Shown one piece after another: positions 15,511-21,769 of a stretch of DNA of 28,345 nt. The DNA comes from SIG673 sp045653945. GTDB taxonomy: Bacteria; Bacillota; Clostridia; Oscillospirales; CAG-272. The notes under the pieces are model-generated. The model was not told the origin of the DNA. It did no database searches and saw nothing but the letters and a program-made list of their open reading frames with translations. A program made the translations under genes and the position numbers. Positions within the stretch are counted from its first letter, which is position 1; the number at the start of each line of letters is the position of its first letter. The stretch covers positions 1 to 28,345 of the forward strand of contig JAZOML010000007.1 in the NCBI GenBank assembly GCA_045653945.1. Reading direction: 5' to 3'.

Positions 15511-16389
15511 ATGGAATTTATCTCGACACTGCTAAACGGACTTAGCAGCGGTGGAACATACGCAATGATAGCGCTTGGCTATACGATGGTTTACGGTATA
15601 GCGAAGATGCTTAACTTTGCTCACGGCGACATAATAATGGTCGGCGGATACATTATGTACATAATGATTTTAAAGCTTTCACAAAATATATTCGTCGGAA
15701 TTTTTGCCGCTATCGTATTTTGTGTAATACTCGGAATAACGGTTGAACGATTTGCTTACCGTCCGCTTCGCGGGGCATCGCCTCTTGCGGTACTGATAAC
15801 AGCTATCGGTGTCAGCTATCTTCTTCAAAGTCTGGCTCTTATCATATTTGACTCAACCCCGAAAATGCTTTTACCGCTTCAAATTTCGGGTTCAATAACT
15901 ATCGGAACGCTTTCAATAGATTACAGCACGCTTGTAACTCTTATAGTTGCGGGTGCTATAATGACTGCCCTCACTTTATTCGTCAAGAAAACCAAAACCG
16001 GACGTGCAATGGTTGCGGTTTCAGAGGACAGGGATGCGGCAAGACTTATGGGTATCAACGTAAACTTTATCATTATGATAACCTTTGCGATTGGCTCGGC
16101 TCTTGCGGCGGTTGCAGGCGCATTTATGCTTATGAAATCACCAAGCCTTAATAATACCTTTGGCGCAATGCCGGGTATTAAGGCGTTTACGGCGGCTGTT
16201 ATAGGCGGAATAGGCTCTATTCCCGGAGCAATGGTCGGCGGAATACTTCTCGGTATTATCGAGTCTATTTCCTCCACTATCCCCGCAATAGCCCCATATA
16301 CTGATGCTATTGAGTTTTCAATACTTATAATAATTCTCCTTGTTAAGCCTACGGGTATACTCGGAAAGAAGAGAAGGGAGAAGGTATAA
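15511..16389 (+). CDS. livH: Branched-chain amino acid-type ABC transporter permease LivH
   Basis: A 292-residue inner-membrane permease of the LivH type with about eight membrane helices. It opens with the family's NGLSSGGTYAMIALGYTMVYGI and LNFAHGDIIMVGGYI blocks. The cytoplasmic coupling loop that contacts the ATPases is seen around EDRDAARLMGINVNF (about residues 172-186). The C-terminal GGIGSIPGAMVGGILLGIIES is typical. It pairs with LivM to form the channel of the amino-acid importer. The ATG at 15511 follows AAGGAA. The stop overlaps the livM start by one base (TAATG), implying translational coupling. A 92-base gap with a long hairpin separates it from livJ. Confidence 0.95.
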   Translation: MEFISTLLNGLSSGGTYAMIALGYTMVYGIAKMLNFAHGDIIMVGGYIMYIMILKLSQNIFVGIFAAIVFCVILGITVERFAYRPLRGASPLAVLITAIGVSYLLQSLALIIFDSTPKMLLPLQISGSITIGTLSIDYSTLVTLIVAGAIMTALTLFVKKTKTGRAMVAVSEDRDAARLMGINVNFIIMITFAIGSALAAVAGAFMLMKSPSLNNTFGAMPGIKAFTAAVIGGIGSIPGAMVGGILLGIIESISSTIPAIAPYTDAIEFSILIIILLVKPTGILGKKRREKV

Positions 16390-17519
16390 TGGCTAATTTT
16401 AAGTGGAAGCACTATTTAAATTACATTGTTATAGCGGTGATTGGCTTACTTCTCGGTATTCTCTCACTTACAGGTAATCTCACACTTTTAAATCAAATAC
16501 TTTTTGAAAAGATAACGATTTCAATAATACTTGCAGTTTCGCTCAGTATGGTTGTCGGTTTCCTTGGTGAGCTTTCGCTCGGACACGCAGGATTTATGTG
16601 CGTAGGCGCATATATCGGCGGTAAGATTGCCACCCTGATAGAGGGAAGCGCAGAGGTAGCAAATAATCACGCCGTTCTTATTCTTTCGGTAATAATCGGC
16701 GGAATTGTTGCGGCGATATGCGGATTTATCATTGGACTTCCCGCACTTCGTTTGCGTGGCGACTATCTTGCGATAGTTACTCTTGCATTTGGTGAAATCG
16801 TCCGTTCACTGTTCCTTAACTCAAGTGATGAAAGCTTTGGCGGAACTCTCGGACTTGATACCTCAAGATATGATAGCAGCTATCTTTTCATCTACGGATT
16901 TTTATTCGTTCTTATTTCTCTTGCCGTTATTCAAAACCTGCTTCGCAGTAAGCACGGACGTGCTATAACCTCTATTCGTGATAACGAAATTGCGGCAAAG
17001 GCAACAGGTATCAACGTAACTAAATATAAGCTTCTTGTATTTATTGTATCCGCATTTTTTGCGGGTGTTGCAGGCGTTCTTTTCAGCCACGCAAACTATA
17101 CCGTACAGTCCAAGGTTTTCGATTATAACTACTCAATAGAGATACTTGTTATGGTTGTTCTTGGCGGTATGGGTAGCATCAACGGTTCTATTATAGCCGC
17201 AACACTTATCACCTTCTTGAACGAAAAGCTTGCAACCGTTCTTACCGGTAACCTTTCGGTTCTGAAGGACCTTCTTTATGCCCTTATCCTTATACTTCTC
17301 GTTATCTACAATAACGCTCCCAAGCTCAAGAGCTTCAGAGAAAAGTATAACCTTCAGACGCTTTTCGCTAAATTCCGCAAGCACGATCCGGCTGCCGAAA
17401 GAAACGATAGCGGACGATGGGACGTTGTTCCTACTAAGATTGAAATGAACGAAGTGCTTTCCACCGATATTGTGGTCAAGGAAAGTGTTTCTGATCGTGG
17501 CGACAAGGGAGGTAAGTGA
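16389..17519 (+). CDS. livM: Branched-chain amino acid-type ABC transporter permease LivM
   Basis: A 376-residue permease of the LivM type. About ten hydrophobic helices run to residue 310. The family blocks GELSLGHAGFMCVGAYIGG, GLPALRLRGDYLAIVTLAFGE, the coupling loop RDNEIAAKATGINV and the VLGGMGSINGSIIAA segment are all seen. It forms the translocation path with LivH. The C-terminus is longer than usual: about 64 residues (313-376) of charged, non-hydrophobic sequence including GRWDVVPTKIEMNEVLSTD, predicted cytoplasmic and of unknown role. The start overlaps livH by one base. The AAGGGAGG ribosome binding site of livG lies inside its last codons. Confidence 0.95.
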   Translation: MANFKWKHYLNYIVIAVIGLLLGILSLTGNLTLLNQILFEKITISIILAVSLSMVVGFLGELSLGHAGFMCVGAYIGGKIATLIEGSAEVANNHAVLILSVIIGGIVAAICGFIIGLPALRLRGDYLAIVTLAFGEIVRSLFLNSSDESFGGTLGLDTSRYDSSYLFIYGFLFVLISLAVIQNLLRSKHGRAITSIRDNEIAAKATGINVTKYKLLVFIVSAFFAGVAGVLFSHANYTVQSKVFDYNYSIEILVMVVLGGMGSINGSIIAATLITFLNEKLATVLTGNLSVLKDLLYALILILLVIYNNAPKLKSFREKYNLQTLFAKFRKHDPAAERNDSGRWDVVPTKIEMNEVLSTDIVVKESVSDRGDKGGK

Positions 17520-17520
17520 G

Positions 17521-18291
17521 ATGAGCGAATTTGTACTTGAAACTAAAAATCTTGGCATCTCCTTTGGTGGCTTACGTGCAGTTGACGACGTTAATCTTAA
17601 GATAAAGCAGGGTGAAATTTACGGTCTTGTCGGCCCTAATGGTGCAGGTAAAACCACTGTATTTAACCTGCTCACAGGTGTTTATCAGCCTACGGACGGT
17701 ACTTTTTATCTTAACGGTCAGGAGCTTAAAGGCTTAGGTCAGGAAAAAATCAACCACGCAGGTATTGCGAGAACCTTCCAAAATATCCGTCTTTTCAATA
17801 ATATGTCGGTTGTTCGTAACGTTATGGTAGGTCTTCACAACCGTCCCGAATACAAGTGCTCAATGCTTGAGAGCATTTTCCGTTTGCCAAGACACTTTAA
17901 GGTAGAAAAGGAAATGCGTGAGAAGGCAAAGGAGCTTCTTGCTATTTTCGGACTTCTTGAGGAAAGAAACAACCTCGCCTGCAACCTGCCCTACGGTAAG
18001 CAAAGAAAGCTTGAAATCGCAAGAGCACTTGCAACAGGGCCTTCGCTTCTGCTCCTTGACGAGCCTGCGGCGGGTATGAACCCCAACGAAACCGAGGACC
18101 TTCGTGAAACTATCGAAATTATCCGTAAGCAATTTGGTATAACGATACTTCTCATTGAACACGACCTTAAGTTCGTTTCGGAGATTTGCGATGAGATAAC
18201 CGTTCTTAACTTCGGTAAGGCACTTGCCCAAGGCAAGGCAAAGGACGCACTCAGCGACCCTGAGGTTGTCCGCGCTTATATTGGTAAATAA
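17521..18291 (+). CDS. livG: Branched-chain amino acid-type ABC transporter ATP-binding protein LivG
   Basis: A 256-residue ABC ATPase of LivG type. Walker A is GPNGAGKT at 38-45, followed by the LivG insert region LNGQELKGLGQEKINHAGIARTFQN. The signature is LPYGKQRKLEIARAL, a variant of the LSYGQQR form common in LivG. Walker B ends at D180 E181 (LLLLDEPAAGMNP), and the switch histidine is in LLIEHDLKF. It would power uptake together with LivF. The ATG at 17521 is chosen over an in-frame GTG at 17470, because AAGGGAGGT (17505-17513) lies eight bases before it and the GTG would place 17 extra residues inside livM. It is separated from livM by one base. Confidence 0.96.
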   Translation: MSEFVLETKNLGISFGGLRAVDDVNLKIKQGEIYGLVGPNGAGKTTVFNLLTGVYQPTDGTFYLNGQELKGLGQEKINHAGIARTFQNIRLFNNMSVVRNVMVGLHNRPEYKCSMLESIFRLPRHFKVEKEMREKAKELLAIFGLLEERNNLACNLPYGKQRKLEIARALATGPSLLLLDEPAAGMNPNETEDLRETIEIIRKQFGITILLIEHDLKFVSEICDEITVLNFGKALAQGKAKDALSDPEVVRAYIGK

Positions 18292-18309
18292 AAGGAAAGG
18301 GATACTGTA

Positions 18310-19020
18310 ATGGCACTTCTTGAAGTAAAAGATTTAAATGTATATTACGGCGTTATTCAGGCGCTTAAGGGTATCTCTTTTGAGGTAAACGAGGGCGAAA
18401 TAGTAACGCTTATCGGCGCAAACGGTGCGGGAAAAACTACCACTATGCAGAGCATAATGGGACTTATTACCCCCCGTAGCGGCGAAATTACCTATGAGGG
18501 ACAGAGCATTGTTGGTACTCCTACCCATAAAATCGTACAGCTTGGTATGACTCAGGTTCCCGAGGGACGCCGAGTTTTTGCGGAGCTTACCGTTTACGAG
18601 AATCTCGTAATGGGCGCTTATATTAATAAGGATAGAAATAAGGTAAAAAACGACATTGACGAGGTATATACCTTGTTCCCCCGACTTGGCGAAAGAAAAA
18701 ATCAGCTCGCAGGTATGCTTTCGGGCGGTGAACAGCAAATGCTCGCAATGGGCAGAGCGCTTATGAGCCACCCCAAGCTTATGATGCTTGACGAGCCCTC
18801 TATGGGACTTGCGCCGATACTTGTAACTCAGGTATTTGATATGATTAAGCATCTGCACGAAACCGGAACAACTATTCTTCTCGTTGAGCAGAACGCTGAA
18901 AAAGCACTTGCTATCGCCGATAGAGCGTACGTTATGGAAACGGGTGAAATCACCCTTACCGGTACGGGCGCAGAGCTTGCGGCAAGTGAAAAGGTCAAGG
19001 CAGCATACCTTGGCGGCTAA
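18310..19020 (+). CDS. livF: Branched-chain amino acid-type ABC transporter ATP-binding protein LivF
   Basis: A 236-residue ABC ATPase with the compact LivF architecture. It opens LLEVKDLNVYYGVIQALKG; Walker A is GANGAGKT at 36-43. The LivF-type GMTQVPEGRRVFAELTVYENL segment follows, then the signature LSGGEQQMLAMGRALM starting at residue 137, Walker B MMLDEPSMGLAP, and LLVEQNAEKAL with a Gln at the switch position as usual in LivF. It partners LivG in the importer. It starts 18 bases after livG behind an AAAGGAAAGGG ribosome binding site. A weak TAACGC/GCGTTA hairpin (19029-19047) followed by AT-rich sequence lies just after the stop; it may reduce but probably does not block transcription into the next gene. 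Confidence 0.96.
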   Translation: MALLEVKDLNVYYGVIQALKGISFEVNEGEIVTLIGANGAGKTTTMQSIMGLITPRSGEITYEGQSIVGTPTHKIVQLGMTQVPEGRRVFAELTVYENLVMGAYINKDRNKVKNDIDEVYTLFPRLGERKNQLAGMLSGGEQQMLAMGRALMSHPKLMMLDEPSMGLAPILVTQVFDMIKHLHETGTTILLVEQNAEKALAIADRAYVMETGEITLTGTGAELAASEKVKAAYLGG

Positions 19021-19076
19021 AAAGTAAATAACGCCGAAAAAGCGTTAAAAAATAATTTTTTAAGGAGGCTTTCAAA

Positions 19077-20885
19077 ATGAAAGATTCAGTTAAGGCACTT
19101 TATTGCAAGATTACAGCAATAGTGCTCACAGTCATTATGGTACTTCTCCTTGTATCCTGCTTTTTGCCTATTGCAAAAGTAAGAACTGCTGGACGTCCCA
19201 TTGATGACGGCTTTTCCACCGGAAGATTTACTTCGGGTGTAACTATCCCCGAGGTGGATCTCGGAATCGGCAGTGCCATTAGTTTTCTTGGCGATTTTAA
19301 AATGGCAAGTACAATCATTTCTGTTCAGAACAATGACCAGCTTATTAAAGTAGAACAGGAAAACCTGAGGGACTACATTTTAGGCGGCGGTCAGAGTGAA
19401 AGCACTATTGACTCTTATAATGATAGAATAGAGGCTTATCAGAAGGAAAATGCTGAAACCCTCGCAGAGCTTACTCCCGAGGAGCTTGAGTCTATTCCTG
19501 AGCTTATGAACGATGAGGGCTTCCTTAAGAGCCTGGGTGTATACTATGGCTTTATCGCTATGTTTAGCGACTACCAGTTTGAAGAGGTATATCCCGACTA
19601 CGCAGAAAACTCTATACATATGCTTATATTCATTTTCGGTATAATCGCATTTGCTGTTGCAGTAGTTACTCTCGTAGTATATCTCATAATTTCCGTAATT
19701 CAGTTAATTGTTAAGGGCGTATATTTCGGAACACACGTAAAGAACGCAGATGAAAATCTTCTTAACAAGATGTACCCCAAGGCTATTGCGGGAGTTGCGG
19801 GAATAATATTTATAGTAATGCTATTACTTGTAACTCTTAACGGTTACGGTATAACCTTTGGTTGTGGCGCTATTACAATGTTTGTTTGCTACATTATAGC
19901 AAACGCTATTCGCGGACTCAACAAGATTATGCTTGCAGATGCTATTGACTGGGAGAGAGTCGTTAAGTTTGGTATTACCTTCATCGCAGTTCTTCTTCTT
20001 TTCGCTATCATCGTATGCTTTGTAAATGTCGGTATCTTCGCTACCACTATGGAAGACGGCCCCGACTATATGGATGCTCACTATGAGGCTGTATATAAAG
20101 TAGAATATGAGGCAAAGCTTAAAGAGTGTCCTTGCGCAGATTGCACCGGCAATAACGATTTACAAGAGCAGCTCCGCGCTCCGATTGATCACGCTAAACA
20201 CATAAATGATAGCATAGACTACGCAAGATCCGTTGCAAAGACCGCAGCAAAGGACACCGTAAAGACCGGTTCTATGATTGCCCTTGGATTTGACGTTGTA
20301 TTTATGTTAATAATGGGCATCGGATTTATCTGCTTCGTTGAAAGACTTGGAGATAAGGAATACAAGCCGAAGGGTTCCGATGTAGCAAAGAAATACGGTG
20401 CTATGCCTATCGTAGGTATTCTTCTTGCTATTCTCTTTATCGTTCCTAACTTCCTCTTTGGCGTAGGTACCGTTGAGGATAGAAAGGTCGCATATGAAGA
20501 GGGAAGCATAAAGATTCTCTTTGACGATTACGACGTTGAGGATACTAAGGCAAACTTAGAGTATAAGCTTCTTGTTAAGACCGAGGAAGAAATGGTTAAG
20601 GCTATTGACGAGCTTGACACCTCTGCTGAAAAATATGAGGCTACCAAGCTCCACGCAGACAGAGCATTACTTCTTGTTCAAGATAGAATTGATATGGTAG
20701 AAACCAGCCAGAAGTCCTCTCTTATAATGGGTACAATTTGGGCAGTTCTCCTTGCAGCAAGTTCCTTCGTTTATATGAATGCATCTAAGGTTGCAAAGCT
20801 TTTCCCTGCAAAAGCAGCAGAGGATAACGCAGACGCAGAAGGCGATGCAGAAGCAGAAGCTCCCGCCGAGGGCGATGCTGAATAA
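19077..20885 (+). CDS. Large multi-pass membrane protein of unknown function
   Basis: 602 residues, not recognised. Hydrophobic segments lie near 9-30, 179-215 (long, perhaps two), 235-257, 259-279, 295-323, 400-421, 442-464 and 550-569. Residues 31-178 form a long polar, acidic, Glu/Leu-rich region between the first two membrane segments. Residues 325-398 form a second polar loop containing a cysteine cluster KECPCADCTG near 350-357. Residues 470-545 look helical and charged, possibly coiled coil. The tail (575-602) is an Ala/Glu/Asp repeat-like run (DAEGDAEAEAPAEGD). A strong AAGGAGG ribosome binding site precedes the ATG. It lies 56 bases after livF in the same direction with no clear promoter of its own, so it may be read from the liv transcript. 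A strong bidirectional terminator follows. It could be a sensor or adhesin-type membrane protein; no function is claimed. Confidence 0.82.
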   Translation: MKDSVKALYCKITAIVLTVIMVLLLVSCFLPIAKVRTAGRPIDDGFSTGRFTSGVTIPEVDLGIGSAISFLGDFKMASTIISVQNNDQLIKVEQENLRDYILGGGQSESTIDSYNDRIEAYQKENAETLAELTPEELESIPELMNDEGFLKSLGVYYGFIAMFSDYQFEEVYPDYAENSIHMLIFIFGIIAFAVAVVTLVVYLIISVIQLIVKGVYFGTHVKNADENLLNKMYPKAIAGVAGIIFIVMLLLVTLNGYGITFGCGAITMFVCYIIANAIRGLNKIMLADAIDWERVVKFGITFIAVLLLFAIIVCFVNVGIFATTMEDGPDYMDAHYEAVYKVEYEAKLKECPCADCTGNNDLQEQLRAPIDHAKHINDSIDYARSVAKTAAKDTVKTGSMIALGFDVVFMLIMGIGFICFVERLGDKEYKPKGSDVAKKYGAMPIVGILLAILFIVPNFLFGVGTVEDRKVAYEEGSIKILFDDYDVEDTKANLEYKLLVKTEEEMVKAIDELDTSAEKYEATKLHADRALLLVQDRIDMVETSQKSSLIMGTIWAVLLAASSFVYMNASKVAKLFPAKAAEDNADAEGDAEAEAPAEGDAE

Positions 20886-20897
20886 TTAAGGCAAAAC

Positions 20898-20928
20898 AAA
20901 AAGCAGCTTCCAAAAGAAGCTGCTTTTT
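20898..20928. terminator. Bidirectional intrinsic terminator
   Basis: Perfect 13-base arms (20898-20910 with 20916-20928, AAAAAGCAGCTTC and its complement) around a CAAAA loop, with A5 and T5 tracts at the two ends. It lies between the convergent membrane protein gene and the DtxR-family gene and serves both strands. Confidence 0.9.
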
Positions 20929-20940
20929 TAATATTTATAA

Positions 20941-21297
20941 TTAAATGTAGTTTTTTATTTTTTCAAAGGTTTCGCCGCTTATTACGTGCTCGATTTTGCA
21001 GGCGTCAGCCGATGCCGCTTCGGGGGAAACGCCGAGCTTAATAAGAAATGTGCTGATTACCTTGTGTCTTTCGTAAATCTTCATAGCGATTGCTTTTCCG
21101 CTTTCGGTGAGAATAAGCGAACCATCGGCATCAACCTTGATATACCCGTCGGCTTTAAGTATTCCTACTGCGCGGCTGACACTTGGTTTTGAATATCCCA
21201 TATGCTCACTTACGTCAATGGAACGCACACGTCCCTTGTTTTGCGTTAGCGTAAGTATGGTTTCAAGATACATTTCGCCCGATTCCTGTAAGCTCAT
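20941..21297 (-). CDS. DtxR-family metal-dependent regulator, predicted Fe(II)-sensing
   Basis: 118 residues: an N-terminal winged helix (about 1-65, with SKPSVSRAVGILKADGYIKVD as recognition region) plus the dimerisation and metal-binding domain. It lacks the C-terminal SH3-like domain of full DtxR/IdeR, so its size resembles MntR. The primary metal ligands, however, match DtxR: M9 (GEMYLETIL), C100, E103 and H104 (DACKIEHVIS) align with DtxR M10, C102, E105 and H106. MntR carries Asp at the first position and Glu instead of Cys. H78 is kept from the ancillary site, but the partners E83 and H98 appear replaced. The gene is divergent from feoAB, so iron-dependent repression of ferrous iron uptake is the natural role. 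The start follows GGGGTGAG. The family is secure; Fe specificity is inferred from ligands and context. Confidence 0.9.
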   Translation of the reverse strand: MSLQESGEMYLETILTLTQNKGRVRSIDVSEHMGYSKPSVSRAVGILKADGYIKVDADGSLILTESGKAIAMKIYERHKVISTFLIKLGVSPEAASADACKIEHVISGETFEKIKNYI

Positions 21298-21324
21298 TTT
21301 CTCACCCCTTGACTATTTTACTAT

Positions 21325-21353
21325 ATTGTAGCATATAATTATTAAAAAGTAAA
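21325..21353 (-). promoter_or_regulatory. Candidate promoter of the DtxR-family gene
   Basis: Minus strand TTTACT (21348-21353), 17-base spacer ending in TGC, then TACAAT (21325-21330), so an extended -10 is present. It lies about 28 bases before the start codon. No copy of the feo inverted repeat overlaps it, so autoregulation by that site is not evident. Confidence 0.6.
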
Positions 21354-21393
21354 GAATTTTTGCACAAAAATATATTTTTTTGAGGAAAATCTC

Positions 21394-21422
21394 TTGACAA
21401 ATGGGGTAAAATATGGTAATAT
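21394..21422 (+). promoter_or_regulatory. Sigma-A promoter of feoA-feoB
   Basis: Perfect TTGACA (21394-21399), 17-base spacer, TAATAT (21417-21422). The predicted start site falls at about 21429, directly against the inverted repeat at 21430-21447, so a repressor bound there would occlude initiation. Confidence 0.82.
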
Positions 21423-21429
21423 ATCTATC

Positions 21430-21447
21430 GGTTAGCGGTGGCTAACT
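21430..21447 (+). promoter_or_regulatory. Putative operator 1 (GGTTAGC-N4-GCTAACT), feoA promoter
   Basis: Inverted repeat with perfect 6-base arms GTTAGC/GCTAAC around GGTG, flanked by G and T. It sits at about +1 to +18 of the feo promoter, a classical repressor position. A near-identical copy lies between feoA and feoB. The half-site GGTTAG is that of the DtxR box, but the two halves are spaced six bases apart rather than one. The assigned binder, the adjacent DtxR-family protein, is an inference. Confidence 0.7.
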
Positions 21448-21473
21448 AAAAAACTGACAAACGGAGTATAGAA

Positions 21474-21704
21474 ATGAATTTGCTTAACGCTGTTGAGGGT
21501 GTTAAATACACAGTTGTCAATATCAACGTTGACGATGACGAGCTTAAAGATTTCCTTTTTTCCCTCGGTTGCTATGAGGGAGAGCCAATAACCGTTATAT
21601 CCCACCTGCGCAGCGGCTGTATAGTTGCCATTAAGGATGGCAGATATACACTTGATAAACCGCTTGCGGCGGCAATTTCGGTAAAGGATGCGGGACAAAT
21701 TTAA
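21474..21704 (+). CDS. feoA: Ferrous iron transport protein FeoA
   Basis: A 76-residue FeoA with the SH3-like beta-barrel fold expected for this cytoplasmic partner of the FeoB iron channel. It is recognisable by the order VEGVKYTVVNINVDDD, the LGCYEGEPITVISH turn, and SGCIVAIKDGRYTLDKPLAAAISV at the end, as in typical FeoA proteins of about 75-80 residues. FeoA is thought to modulate FeoB activity or assembly. The ATG follows CGGAG by seven bases. The promoter and operator lie directly upstream, and a second operator-like repeat lies between its stop and feoB, so the pair is probably one iron-repressed transcript. Confidence rests on both sequence and the neighbouring feoB. Confidence 0.9.
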   Translation: MNLLNAVEGVKYTVVNINVDDDELKDFLFSLGCYEGEPITVISHLRSGCIVAIKDGRYTLDKPLAAAISVKDAGQI

Positions 21705-21717
21705 TTTTTTGCCCATT

Positions 21718-21735
21718 GGTTAGCCTATGCTAACT
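21718..21735 (+). promoter_or_regulatory. Putative operator 2 (GGTTAGC-N4-GCTAACT), feoA-feoB gap
   Basis: Same inverted repeat as at 21430-21447, with CTAT in place of GGTG in the centre: 14 of 18 bases are fixed and all differences are in the spacer. It starts 14 bases after feoA and ends 34 bases before feoB. I see no convincing promoter around it, so it may act as a transcription roadblock, serve an unseen internal promoter, or form a small mRNA hairpin. Confidence 0.62.
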
Positions 21736-21769
21736 TTAAATAGTATATAGTAAATAGGAGAAAAAATAT

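Noticed and set aside
17470..17520. Upstream GTG start for livG
   Set aside because: It lacks a ribosome binding site and would extend into livM. The ATG at 17521 has a strong one, and the family starts there.
19029..19060. Terminator after livF
   Set aside because: The stem is six base pairs with an AT-rich follow-up that also pairs with itself; too weak to call, though it could lower read-through.
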